33,697 nt of DNA from Pusillimonas sp. MFBS29 (GTDB lineage: Bacteria > Pseudomonadota > Gammaproteobacteria > Burkholderiales > Burkholderiaceae_B): NCBI RefSeq assembly GCF_020687695.1, contig NZ_JAJEWL010000015.1:1-33697 (forward strand), given 5' to 3'. Shown one piece after another: positions 24,302 through 32,369 of the stretch. Within the stretch, counting starts at the first letter, position 1. Every line of letters starts with the position of its first letter. The notes under the pieces were generated by a model that was not told the origin of the DNA, ran no database searches, and saw only the letters and a program-made list of their open reading frames with translations. Position numbers and translations under genes: made by a program.

Positions 24302-25297
24302 ATGCCACTCACAGCCCTCCTAGCACCACATGAATGCGAAAGCCTGTACTCAGGTGCGAATTCCGCAATCTGGCACTCACACTCCCTTGCCAAACAGCTC
24401 GCCAAGAGCACCGTCCGTGAAGAAGACTACGTCGCGACATTGGTAACAAACGGAATACCATACTTGGCGGATCGATGGGTGCCATTACTCCGATCAAAGG
24501 GAGTCAGTTTGAGGCTCTCTGGTGTGTTCTGCCACGGGCACCCGCAGGTTTCGTTCGGTTCCCCGCCTCGTCAGGTCGAGCTCGCTGATTTGCTTGTCGT
24601 TCATCAGCACACTAAGAAGGGACGCGCTTCGGCTCGCGCGATATTGCTACAAGCAAAAATGTCGAGAGACTCCACTCACCGGCTTCCCTCCTCAGATGCG
24701 CAGCTTCACCTATTCAGCCTATGGCCACCATTTGAGTTTGTGACTGGAGGCCTTACTTCAGGACTACGTGACCTCAAAGAGCATGGCAAGGGTTCGCGCT
24801 ATGCTTTGGTGCACGATGGGCAAGCCTATCCTGAGCAAATCACGTGGGCCGACCAATGCCCTTGGGCGGCAAGCCCTGCGAAACAGCAACTAACGGCTGA
24901 TCGGTCCCTTGCCCGTCTGCTCGGCGACATGCTCCTTAATAAAGACGGCAGGCCGTTTCAGTTGGGGAAGCCCAAGGATGATTGGTCTCGAACGATTCAG
25001 GAACTACTGCAAACGACTGGGCGGCGCACTTATAGGCGTGCAAATATCGGTCGAGGCCCAGCTCCGCGAATAACCGATGCAACAGCACCCGGACTAATGC
25101 TTATGTATGTCGAGAGGCATCAGGCCGATATTTCAGCTCAAATTTCAAAAGCATCGCTGCTTGAACGCTACTTCGGCACTGTACCTATCGCACAGGACGG
25201 TGGTGACGGTTCGAACACTCTCTCAAATGAACAACGCGATCGGCCCTCCGGCGGCCTCTCTAGTCTCATTATTGAGACGGCGGAGGATATGGGGTAA
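24302..25297 (+). CDS. Unrecognised protein with a PD-(D/E)xK-like motif
   Basis: A 331-residue protein of no family I can name. Residues 91-120 read QVELADLLVV, a basic linker, then ARAILLQAKM. The spacing of E93, D96 and Q117-x-K119 on two hydrophobic strands is like the catalytic core of PD-(D/E)xK nucleases with a Gln variant, as in Mrr-like enzymes. A possible helix with ECESLYSGANSAIW lies near the N-terminus. The C-terminal 40 residues look disordered. It is encoded beside a Gabija-like pair and a DUF4238 gene, so a DNA-cutting role in defence is plausible but is inference from motif and context. Confidence 0.6.
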   Translation: MPLTALLAPHECESLYSGANSAIWHSHSLAKQLAKSTVREEDYVATLVTNGIPYLADRWVPLLRSKGVSLRLSGVFCHGHPQVSFGSPPRQVELADLLVVHQHTKKGRASARAILLQAKMSRDSTHRLPSSDAQLHLFSLWPPFEFVTGGLTSGLRDLKEHGKGSRYALVHDGQAYPEQITWADQCPWAASPAKQQLTADRSLARLLGDMLLNKDGRPFQLGKPKDDWSRTIQELLQTTGRRTYRRANIGRGPAPRITDATAPGLMLMYVERHQADISAQISKASLLERYFGTVPIAQDGGDGSNTLSNEQRDRPSGGLSSLIIETAEDMG

Positions 25298-25353
25298 GGG
25301 TTCATCCGCTCCGCCGACTATATCCAACGTTAAAACATCCATTTCTCAGACAG

Positions 25354-25581
25354 TTGACTCAGTACAGCCTAGCCAAAGAAATTGGTGTATCCGTTCGGCG
25401 CATTAACGAAATCGTGAAAGGGTTACGTGCTTTTACTGCCGATACGAATCTACGCCTGGCACGTTTCTTTGACTTTTCAGATGACTACTGGTTGCGTGCC
25501 CAGGTGGTGCATGATACGGAAGTCGTCCGTGAAAAAATGCAGGACGTATTGGCGAAAATTCAGTCGTTGGAACACGCGTAG
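25354..25581 (+). pseudogene. HigA-type antitoxin, N-terminally truncated remnant
   Basis: The frame reads TQYSLAKEIGVSVRRINEIV, then TADTNLRLARFFDFSDDYWLRAQ, the HTH core and tail of the HigA/VapI antitoxin family. The usual start of the family (HPGEILREEFLEPLG-like, about 15-20 residues) is missing, the only start is a TTG inside the HTH, and no HigB toxin gene is adjacent. It is most likely an inactive remnant left by the recombination that joined this island to the next segment. Confidence 0.75.
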
Positions 25582-25828
25582 AAGCAAAAACTCCGACGAA
25601 TCGGGGCTGAAATCTACCATACCAATATTATCGCTATTCGACCAGCCGGTTTAGGTCGGGTTTGGCCATATGCCTTTGGCCACAACCGGCCAGTCCGCAG
25701 ATCCGGAAATTATTAGGTTTGCCCGAATGTACACTAGTAGTTGTCGCTCAATGAAAATGACTGAATTGAATCCGTTTGGGCGACTGTTATCAATTCGTAA
25801 AATATCGCTTATTTTTAGTTAGAACTCA

Positions 25829-25905
25829 ATGGCAACCAATCGCTTTTTTCTTTACTTAGACGTTCTAGGTTTCACTGAGCTTGTGAAGCAAGGTGACTGT
25901 GTATC
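25829..25905 (+). pseudogene. 5' fragment of an unknown gene (MATNRFFLYLDVLGF)
   Basis: An ATG followed by ATNRFFLYLDVLGFTELVKQGD looks like the opening of proteins starting RFFxYLDVLGF (often annotated hypothetical or cyclase-like). After about 25900 the frame runs into the 3' part of the sigma gene on the other strand and loses resemblance. It appears to be a gene head fused to the cut end of the sigma gene. The right boundary is approximate. Confidence 0.5.
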
Positions 25906-26601
25906 TTGTTCTCGAAATTGGATCATCTGTGCATTATCACTACTCATCAGCCGAGCATCTTCTACTAGCAATGCTCTGATGTCAGCAAAGTCAGCCCGTT
26001 CAAGAACCTGGACAAAGATCTTAAGCAGATGATGGTGCACTTCCCAAGAAACAGAAATATGTCGCCGTTTTTCGCGCAACTGGAGATTTGCTCGTCTAAC
26101 GAGTTGGCGGCAGGCTTCCTGTGTTCTATGTAATATTTGGGCTATCTTATCGTAGTCGGTATCAAACACATCATGCATCAAGAAGGCCGCACGCGCCTCC
26201 GGAGTAAGCTGCTCAAGCAAAACTAAGTATGCCATCGACACATCTTCATCTCGCTCATTAATATCTTGAGGTGTTGCAGGGGATTCCGTCATCTGAAACT
26301 CCTGCAACCATAGTTCTGAACAGTGTTCACGATGGGTTTTGATAACGCGTAGTCTGTCAACGGACAATCTTGTCGTGACTGAAACAAGCCATGCTTCCTC
26401 ATTATCAATCTCTTGCCCGGTTGCCGCATTCCATCGCAGCCAAGTGTCTTGAACAACATCTTCAGCCTCGGCGACTGAGCCTAAGATACGGTAAGCGATT
26501 TTTTCCAGCCGCCGCCGAAGTCGAATAAAAGTGCATTCGCCGTCTCCCCTAACTTGCTGGCTTTGCTGAGTAGCAACTGGCGACAGTGATTCGTGATTCA
26601 T
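25852..26601 (-). CDS. ECF41-family sigma factor with truncated C-terminal domain
   Basis: 249 residues, paralogous to the protein at 5882-6763. Region 2 is MNH... to RILGSVAEAEDVVQDTWLRW (about 35-90) and region 4 is LTPEARAAFLMHDVFDTDYDKIAQ (about 131-175). The linker motif is WLQEF at 98-102 instead of WLPEP, and the DGGGK position is SDNAQ at 221-225. Family likeness ends near residue 229, and about 20 unrelated residues follow from the fused fragment. The SnoaL-like domain is thus nearly all lost. In studied ECF41 proteins C-terminal truncation changes activity strongly, so this copy may be dead or deregulated. It lies 74 bp downstream of the hydrolase gene, in its orientation. Confidence 0.85.
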   Translation of the reverse strand: MNHESLSPVATQQSQQVRGDGECTFIRLRRRLEKIAYRILGSVAEAEDVVQDTWLRWNAATGQEIDNEEAWLVSVTTRLSVDRLRVIKTHREHCSELWLQEFQMTESPATPQDINERDEDVSMAYLVLLEQLTPEARAAFLMHDVFDTDYDKIAQILHRTQEACRQLVRRANLQLREKRRHISVSWEVHHHLLKIFVQVLERADFADIRALLVEDARLMSSDNAQMIQFREQDTQSPCFTSSVKPRTSK

Positions 26602-26675
26602 AGCATTCCCTCCGGCATGCGCCTTTGTTTACGGACTGCTTTAGCAGGCTGCCGCACTGTGTGCAGCAGCCTTAC

Positions 26676-27656
26676 TCAACTGCGGATAAAGGAAAGTAGG
26701 TCAGCATTGAATCTGCCTCGATGCGTCTCAGGCAAGCCATGGGGGGCGTTTGGGTAGACGATCAGCTTCGAGTTTCTAATGAGCTTTGCTGAGGCACGGC
26801 CAGCTGCTTCTATGGGCACGATCTGGTCATCATCCCCATGGATGATAAGCGTAGGCACATCGATTTTTTTCAGATCTTCAGTAAAGTCTGTTTCAGAGAA
26901 GGCTTTAATCGATTCGTAGGTGTTGTGGTGCCCACCCTGCATGCCTTCGCGCCACCATTCGTCGATTAACCCCTGCGATGACTTTGTACCAGGACGATTG
27001 AAACCATAGAACGGGCCAGCAGGAAGGTCTTTGTAAAACTGTGATCGGTTTGCTACTTGCGCAGCCCGGATTTCATCGAAGACTTCGAGCGGTAATCCTT
27101 TGGAGTTTCTCTCGGTTTTGAGCATGAGTGGTGTGACGGCTGAAACCAAAACCACTTTGGCAATACGCTGGGTACCGTGGCGGCCAATATACCGGGCGAC
27201 TTCTCCCCCACCTGTCGAGAAACCGACAAGCACTGCATTCTTAAGGTTCAGCGTTTCAATAACCGTTGCTAGATCATCTGCGTAATGGTCCATGTCGTTG
27301 CCCAGCCATGTCTGACTGGACCGCCCATGACCGCGCCGATCATGGGCGATGGTGCGAAACCCCTGCGAGGCGAGGAACAGCATTTGGGCTGCCCAGCTAT
27401 CTGAGCTGAGGGGCCACCCGTGGCATAGTATGACGGTGGGTCCAGACCCCCAATCCTTGTAGTAGATCTGTGTACCGTCCGACGTGGTAATTATGCTGGA
27501 GGACGTCAGAGGAGATGCAACCTTTGCGACGGTTGCTGGCGTACCGCCAGCAACGGCAAGGTTTGCGGCGCCTGAAGTCAATAGAGCACCGGCTGCAGAA
27601 GCGCTGCCAAGAAGCAGATTCCGGCGATTGGAGATAAAAGCATTAGTACGTGACAT
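26676..27656 (-). CDS. Tat-exported alpha/beta hydrolase (non-haem chloroperoxidase/esterase type)
   Basis: A 326-residue protein. A twin-arginine signal ([10 protein letters not shown] with R11-R12, then a hydrophobic stretch to about 36) suggests folded export. The hydrolase domain has HGWP at 79-82 (oxyanion region), the nucleophile elbow GFSTG at 145-149 (Ser147), an acid in HGDDDQIVP (about 275-277), and the catalytic His306 in PNAPHGL. This pattern is that of cofactor-free haloperoxidases and related esterases. AAAGGA lies eight bases before the ATG. It is the first gene after the TetR operator-like promoter at 27702-27730 and is followed by the damaged sigma gene. ECF41 and TetR genes next to such hydrolases are common in stress loci. 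Confidence 0.92.
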   Translation of the reverse strand: MSRTNAFISNRRNLLLGSASAAGALLTSGAANLAVAGGTPATVAKVASPLTSSSIITTSDGTQIYYKDWGSGPTVILCHGWPLSSDSWAAQMLFLASQGFRTIAHDRRGHGRSSQTWLGNDMDHYADDLATVIETLNLKNAVLVGFSTGGGEVARYIGRHGTQRIAKVVLVSAVTPLMLKTERNSKGLPLEVFDEIRAAQVANRSQFYKDLPAGPFYGFNRPGTKSSQGLIDEWWREGMQGGHHNTYESIKAFSETDFTEDLKKIDVPTLIIHGDDDQIVPIEAAGRASAKLIRNSKLIVYPNAPHGLPETHRGRFNADLLSFIRS

Positions 27657-27701
27657 GGTGATATTCCTTTGAAAGTTAGGTATCGGAGGACTTATGGCTT
27701 A

Positions 27702-27730
27702 TTAATAAACGACCAGTCATCTATTAATAA
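27702..27730 (-). promoter_or_regulatory. Hydrolase promoter with embedded TetR operator-like site
   Basis: On the minus strand: TTATTA (27725-27730), a 17-bp spacer and TATTAA (27702-27707). The spacer carries GACTGGTC (27711-27718) and matches 14 of 17 positions in the spacer of the TetR gene's own promoter (28380-28396). The TetR protein probably represses both. The -35 is weak against TTGACA. Confidence 0.6.
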
Positions 27731-27750
27731 AGAAAAAAAAACTAAAGTGA

Positions 27751-28341
27751 TTACGTCAAAATATGCGGCAGTGTGATGTCAATGAAACGTTGAAACGCGT
27801 TGTCGTTGCGTTCTATCTTGGAGCGTAATGTGGCTCCCTCGAAACTATCTATCATGATAGCCGCCAGTTGATGAGCATCTCGCCGCTTGCTGGAGCCAGC
27901 ATTGCTGGACGCTTCTTTTATACACGCGGCTAACGCAGCTTCCCACTTACCGAGAATATGTGTCAAAGTCGCACGTACCCCATCACTGTTATTGGCTAGC
28001 TCAAGAGACAAGTTCCCTATAAGACACCCAATAGTGAAGTTGTTCGCAGCATGTTCGTCCACAAGCAGACTAAAGAAACGCTTGACTCGAACTAAAGGCT
28101 CTATGCTTGCGTCATACAATACTGTCACCAAGCGGTTCTCAATGTCGGTCCAATACTCTTGCAATATGGCAGACGCAAATGATTCCTTGCTATCAAAATA
28201 GCTATAGAAGGATCCTTTGGGGATTTTCGCGGCAACCGCTATATCCTGAACGCCAGATGCATGGAACCCAACTTCATGAACCAGGCGCCCACCATCTGTT
28301 AGCAAGCGTTGGAGAATTTCGGGATTGGGGCGTCTTGGCAT
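27751..28341 (-). CDS. TetR/AcrR-family transcriptional repressor
   Basis: A 196-residue regulator. The N-terminal HTH is at about residues 29-49 (SGVQDIAVAAKIPKGSFYSYF), and the segment SKESFASAILQEYW that follows is typical of the family. The C-terminal ligand domain has GCLIGNLSLELA, as in TetR_C subgroups tied to hydrolases and reductases sensing reactive aldehydes or quinones. It ends about 95 bp upstream of the hydrolase gene, same strand. Matching operator-like sequences at 28380-28396 and 27708-27724 suggest autorepression and control of the hydrolase. The inducer is unknown. Confidence 0.93.
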   Translation of the reverse strand: MPRRPNPEILQRLLTDGGRLVHEVGFHASGVQDIAVAAKIPKGSFYSYFDSKESFASAILQEYWTDIENRLVTVLYDASIEPLVRVKRFFSLLVDEHAANNFTIGCLIGNLSLELANNSDGVRATLTHILGKWEAALAACIKEASSNAGSSKRRDAHQLAAIMIDSFEGATLRSKIERNDNAFQRFIDITLPHILT

Positions 28342-28373
28342 ATCATGCTTCGTTAGTCAGTTAGTTGGTTTAA

Positions 28374-28402
28374 AATATAAATGACCGGTCGTCTATTGTC
28401 AA
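28374..28402 (-). promoter_or_regulatory. TetR-gene promoter with embedded palindromic operator
   Basis: On the minus strand TTGACA (28397-28402) and TATATT (28374-28379) are 17 bp apart, a near-perfect sigma70 promoter. The spacer contains the palindrome GACCGGTC (28383-28390), so a bound dimer would block RNA polymerase. The predicted start site is about 25 nt before the ATG at 28341. Confidence 0.75.
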
Positions 28403-28546
28403 CATTTTTTGCATTGACAAGATCCTGCAGCGCTTAATTCTCAATCAGATCTTCGCCAGATTACTGCGCTGGCCCAGACGTTTTTGTGTCATAGGCCGAG
28501 CGGTCGCAGGCATGTAAGCTGTCATTTATCGAACTCAACAAGAGCT

Positions 28547-28975
28547 TTATGCTTCGATGTAAGCATAAAGCTGACCTGTGCTTATAGCCTCAGCCAATTC
28601 GGCTTTGACCTGCTCGCGACTTTTACTTGCAGACCTATCCTGAGGAGGATAGTTATAAGGAAACAGCTCGTTCAATTTCAGGCCGCCTTCGCCAGAACTT
28701 ATGTTGCCTGTGCGTACCGCTTCAGCCAGTTCGGCGACGACTTGCTGACGGCTCTTCGTTGCAACTACTTGTTGCGTGGGATAACGTTGAGGAAATTGCT
28801 CATTCAGCTTTAGGCCACTTTCACCCGGACTAACGTCTCCTGTACGGATGGCTTCAGCGAGCTCCGCCTTGACTTGCTCCCGTGTAACAGGAGTGTTGAT
28901 GCTTGCGGCCATAGTTTGGCCTGCAAATAGATAGGTAAAAATGAGCGCAATAGCGTAAGTGTGAGTGCGTGTCAT
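28547..28975 (-). CDS. DUF4148-family exported repeat protein
   Basis: 142 residues from the ATG at 28975. An earlier in-frame start at 29029 only adds residues before the signal peptide. MTRTHTYAIALIFTYLFAG is a Sec signal, with likely cleavage after TMA. The mature part consists of a repeated unit: REQVKAELAEAIRTGDVSPGE with LNEQFPQRYP; RQQVVAELAEAVRTGNISSGE with LNELFPYNYP; and a third, incomplete REQVKAELAEAISTGQL. DUF4148 proteins are small periplasmic proteins of Burkholderiales with no known activity, often near stress regulators. The repeat unit is about 45 residues long. Confidence 0.85.
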   Translation of the reverse strand: MTRTHTYAIALIFTYLFAGQTMAASINTPVTREQVKAELAEAIRTGDVSPGESGLKLNEQFPQRYPTQQVVATKSRQQVVAELAEAVRTGNISSGEGGLKLNELFPYNYPPQDRSASKSREQVKAELAEAISTGQLYAYIEA

Positions 28976-29170
28976 GATAAATCCATTAAGTAAGTTGATT
29001 GGCTTGAACAACCCCAGAACATATTTCAAGGGCCTCGGTGAGGAGCTACTTTTATCTCGCCGATGTAGTCACTTTAAAAGCGACAACCAACTAAATAAAT
29101 GGCCTGAAAGGACATGTACTTTCCACCCTAATGAAACAATGAAAAGCTCTGAACGAGTCTGTCGATTACC

Positions 29171-29514
29171 CTAGGCGCGTTTCTGGCAGTTCACATTTTC
29201 AGGGCAAACTGCTGCTTTGAGTCGGGTAGCGTCGCCAACAAGCAATCTATTGAACTCTTTGAAATTCGCCTGAAAATCAGCCGCTGTCATGGCATGCTTC
29301 ATTTCATCAAACCCATCAAGGATACGGAGCAAACGCCCAAAGCGATTCAGGTGTTCAAAAGTAGAGTATTGAAATCCTGGAGCGCTATGAATGGCTGTAA
29401 ATTCTTTCCGAGCAAACCCTCTAGCTGAGTTTCATGCACTACAGTTCCTAGGCGAAACAACATTGGCATTCGAGCAGCAGGATTTTCAATATGAGATCGT
29501 GCGTACTGAATCAT
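29171..29514 (-). pseudogene. Relic of a NACHT-type STAND NTPase
   Basis: Two minus-strand frames carry successive parts of one protein. From 29514: MIQYARSHIENPAARMPMLF, then RLGTVVHETQLEGLLGK. After a frame change near 29385-29395: FEHLNRFGRLLRILDGFDEM, KHAMTAADFQANFKEFNRLLVG. ILDGFDEM is the Walker B motif of NACHT NTPases, and KHAMT and NRLLVG follow as in that family. The P-loop part and all downstream domains are gone. It is a decayed piece of what was probably a defence or signalling gene. It ends at a stop at 29171-29173. Confidence 0.6.
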
Positions 29515-29600
29515 CTTTCAAGACGTGGGACACACCCACAATGCTATCAATTGTAATGCACTAAATTCGATGAGTACCGAGAAGGCAGATAGCAGAAAAA

Positions 29601-29643
29601 GTGAGTGACTACGGGATAATAGGTGAGCTGTTACGGGATAAAA
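29601..29643 (+). repeat. Pair of iteron-like direct repeats, 22-bp period
   Basis: Copies at 29601-29621 and 29623-29643 share GTGAG, a variable four bases, then TACGGGATAA. They match at 16 of 21 positions. A 22-bp period puts both on the same face of DNA, as with replication-initiator iterons or paired repressor sites. Only two copies are seen and no replication gene is adjacent. Confidence 0.4.
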
Positions 29644-29811
29644 AATCAATAATTTCAACAGCTTACATGTTTCATTTTAACGACGAACCGGCTTTTTTTC
29701 ATTGGTTTCGTACGTTGGCTCTTGCGCACTGCCACCGGATTTTGATAGCCTGTACCCATGCACAGAGAAATCCTTTCTTGTGCATTTTGATTTGAATCCA
29801 AGAGACTAATC

Positions 29812-29895
29812 ATGAAGCGCCACGACATGAACCGGACCGCGATGACTACCACCACCAAGATATGGGTGATAGCACGTTCGTGCGCGGGAGCCTGA
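29812..29895 (+). CDS. Tiny ORF (27 codons) before a strong terminator
   Basis: ATG at 29812 with AGAG seven to ten bases upstream, encoding MKRHDMNRTAMTTTTKIW and nine more residues. It lies alone and 32 bp before a textbook terminator, so a short transcript is likely, whether coding or not. No family is recognised; it could equally be a non-coding RNA. Confidence 0.35.
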   Translation: MKRHDMNRTAMTTTTKIWVIARSCAGA

Positions 29896-29927
29896 CGCTT
29901 TTTGTCTTTGTATAAGTCATACGCCAG

Positions 29928-29953
29928 CCCCGCCTCAAGCGGGGTTTTTTTTT
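29928..29953 (+). terminator. Strong rho-independent terminator
   Basis: CCCCGC (29928-29933ish, with stem CCCCGC/GCGGGG around CTCAA) followed by nine Ts at 29945-29953. It closes the short transcript carrying the 27-codon ORF. The stretch 29954-30107 after it holds the leader of the next operon; a possible hairpin is ACAGGC (30048-30053) with GCCTGT (30068-30073). Confidence 0.85.
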
Positions 29954-30107
29954 AAGCCTCGCCGACATGAACCACTTCAGGGAGTTTCCCATGCCGCGCA
30001 ATGCGATCGTGATGTGTTGGCACATACCGCCTAGGTAAACGCCTAAAACAGGCCATCCGCAAGGGGCGCCTGTCTCTTACTTTTTATCTTTTATATCGGA
30101 GAACGTA

Positions 30108-30497
30108 ATGTCCGAGGAACGAGTTCGTCTTGAGGCTTTGCCCACTCTTTATCCCCGTGTCTTTTCAGGGAGCCCTATGTCATGGGGTTTCGAGCATGGC
30201 GACGGTTGGTGTGAGCTCATCGAAACGCTGTGCGCGCGCCTTGACACGATCTTGCAGGAAGAGCCCGGCGCGTTGATCGAGGTGAGGCAGGTAAAAGAAA
30301 AGTTTGGCGGCCTGCGTTTTTACTACAACCTGTCCGGCGCAAGCGACGCGTTGGCCGACAACATTCGGCAAGCCGTCGATATGGCTGCGCAAGCGAGCAG
30401 TCACATTTGCGAGCGTTGTGGCCGCCCTGGCAGCGTAGAGACGAACGTCGGTTGGCTCAGTGCGCTTTGCGCTGCTTGCCGCGCCAAAGCCACATAA
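30108..30497 (+). CDS. Small protein with a C-terminal zinc-ribbon-like cysteine cluster
   Basis: A 129-residue protein of unknown family. The N-terminal part reads YPRVFSGSPMSWGFEHGDGW and the middle is acidic-amphipathic with VKEKFGGLRFYYNL, a stretch found in many small plasmid and island proteins. The C-terminus has CERC and, after a 15-residue gap with GWLSALCAAC, a second CxxC, a likely zinc knuckle. The ATG follows CGGAGAACGTA. It is the first gene of a likely three-gene unit with the AAA+ ATPase 31 bp downstream. Confidence 0.75.
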   Translation: MSEERVRLEALPTLYPRVFSGSPMSWGFEHGDGWCELIETLCARLDTILQEEPGALIEVRQVKEKFGGLRFYYNLSGASDALADNIRQAVDMAAQASSHICERCGRPGSVETNVGWLSALCAACRAKAT

Positions 30498-30528
30498 ATA
30501 AAAACCTTATCAAGCAGAAGGCCTCATC

Positions 30529-32298
30529 ATGAACCACGATGACTACACGAGCAAGTTGGCGCGGTATCTGGACCCACAGGCGCGTGAGCGTATCTTTGGC
30601 GAGGACGCGCCCGCGGGCGCGCTGCTCGATGCGCCACTGGGTAATTTTTTCAGTGACGACTTTCTCACCTTACTTTACTCGAGTAAGGATTTGTTCCCTT
30701 ACCCACTAGGCGAAATCAAAAAGCAGTTGTTGGTCGTGTCCGAACCGGATCAGCCTCGCCATGTGCGTGCGGCAGCCGCGCTCGCGCTAGGGCGCTTCAT
30801 TGAAAGTCGGTATCCGGATGACAAATACGTTAGCGGCAGCAGCCGTCCCGAACAATGGTTTCACTTGTCACGCCAGCTCAATAGTGTCATTGGTGCATTC
30901 GCCTTGGCCAACACGCTATTGACGCAGCGTGATCAGCGCGTTGAGTTTGATCTGCAGGTCGACCCACTACCTCGACTTGTCGAAACCAAAGAGCGAGTCG
31001 GGCGCTTGGCCTCCGGAGTCAACAAGGAGGTGGCACAGGCCTGGTACTTGGGGGCACGCGTCGCGCTGCGTCACGTACAGCGCCGCTTTAGCGGTTGGGA
31101 TTCGGAATCATTTGAGTGTGCGCTGGCGTGCGTGGTCAATTATTTGACGCTTATGCCGATCAACCGCCTGCCCGAACCTGCTTGCCCTGTGCAGCAGCGC
31201 CGTCAGGCCTTGGTCTGGATCAAGCCGCTCTGGAATCGCCTGATCGATGCGGCCAGTCAACATGCCCAGCAGCCAGAGGCGCACCGGGCTGCGCTGATCG
31301 AGCAGCAGCTAGCCGTCCTGTTGTGTCTGGATGATCTGGAGCAAAATGGAGCGCCTGCAAGCACTCGGTCCGAGCCGAGGTTGGCATCGGCACGAGTACC
31401 TAGGACTCCTGGGCCCAATCAAATTCTGGTCGTGCCAGGCGTCATCCCAACGTCCAGTGAGCGCGCTGAAAACGAATACCTCAAGCAGTTTGAGGTGCTG
31501 CGTCGACCCATGACGTTCAGGGCGTGTCCTGATTTGGAGGCGCTCTATGCGCTACGGGCCACGCTACGCGCTGAGTTTCCCTGGGCGCACGAGGCGATTG
31601 CCCTCGTCATGAGCGATTTGTTTGCTCGCCGGCGTCATGGCGTGATGCGTCTTGGGATGGCACCCGTGGTGCTGGTGGGTCCGCCTGGTACCGGCAAGAC
31701 GCGCTTTGCGCAGCGCCTGAGCGAGCTGCTCGATACCCCCAACACGGTGATTAACTTGGCGGGTATGACCGATGTGAAAGTGCTTAAGGGAGTTACCCGC
31801 GGCTGGGCCAGTAACCGGCCTTCGCGAATGGTGGAGTTCATTCAGCAAACGCAGGTGCCCAATCCGATCTTCATTCTCGATGAGATTGACAAGGCGCATG
31901 CGGGTTCCAGTAACGGAGGAGATCCCCAGGACGCGCTGCTGGATCTGCTTGAGCCAGGGAATGCTCGGCGATACCAGGACGTTTATTTGATGAGCGAGTG
32001 TGATCTATCGCATTGTTTGTACATCGCCACCAGCAACTCGTTGAACGCGTTATCTGAACCGCTGTTGAGTCGGTTGCGACCGGTGCTTTTTCCGGCGCCG
32101 GGGTCCGAGTATTCAGAGGTGATCTTGAAAGGGATTTTGCGAGATATGGAGCGGTCCTGGAATCTGCCTCAAGGTGCACTGACTGTTACGCCACGCCAGG
32201 CAGCGCTCATGCGCGGTTTATCCGCCCGTGAGATGCGCCGCGCATTGCTCGAACTCCTAGGCAGTGACGCCGATCAGGCGGTGTACACCCAGCATTAA
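30529..32298 (+). CDS. AAA+ ATPase with a Lon-like core but no protease domain
   Basis: 589 residues. The first 350 are mostly helical and not recognised. The AAA+ module has Walker A GPPGTGKT (384-391) and Walker B IFILDEIDKA (about 447-456). DPQDALLDLLEPGNARRYQD follows, strikingly Lon-like, then sensor 1 IATSNSLNALSEPLLSRL. The C-terminal lid with AREMRRALLELLG holds sensor-2-like arginines. The protein stops right after the lid, so the Ser-Lys peptidase domain of Lon is absent; it is probably a remodelling ATPase acting with another protein. Neighbours are a zinc-ribbon protein and a phosphatase. The role is unknown. Confidence 0.85.
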   Translation: MNHDDYTSKLARYLDPQARERIFGEDAPAGALLDAPLGNFFSDDFLTLLYSSKDLFPYPLGEIKKQLLVVSEPDQPRHVRAAAALALGRFIESRYPDDKYVSGSSRPEQWFHLSRQLNSVIGAFALANTLLTQRDQRVEFDLQVDPLPRLVETKERVGRLASGVNKEVAQAWYLGARVALRHVQRRFSGWDSESFECALACVVNYLTLMPINRLPEPACPVQQRRQALVWIKPLWNRLIDAASQHAQQPEAHRAALIEQQLAVLLCLDDLEQNGAPASTRSEPRLASARVPRTPGPNQILVVPGVIPTSSERAENEYLKQFEVLRRPMTFRACPDLEALYALRATLRAEFPWAHEAIALVMSDLFARRRHGVMRLGMAPVVLVGPPGTGKTRFAQRLSELLDTPNTVINLAGMTDVKVLKGVTRGWASNRPSRMVEFIQQTQVPNPIFILDEIDKAHAGSSNGGDPQDALLDLLEPGNARRYQDVYLMSECDLSHCLYIATSNSLNALSEPLLSRLRPVLFPAPGSEYSEVILKGILRDMERSWNLPQGALTVTPRQAALMRGLSAREMRRALLELLGSDADQAVYTQH

Positions 32299-32369
32299 CT
32301 CGCATTGGCCTAGCGCAGGTCGCTGTCCCGCCGGCAGCGGGTGACACCCATACAAGATCGGAAGGAAGA

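Noticed and set aside
29601-29795. Plus-strand 64-codon frame
   Set aside because: It begins at the first iteron-like repeat, has no ribosome-binding site, and resembles no protein; the repeat explanation is simpler.
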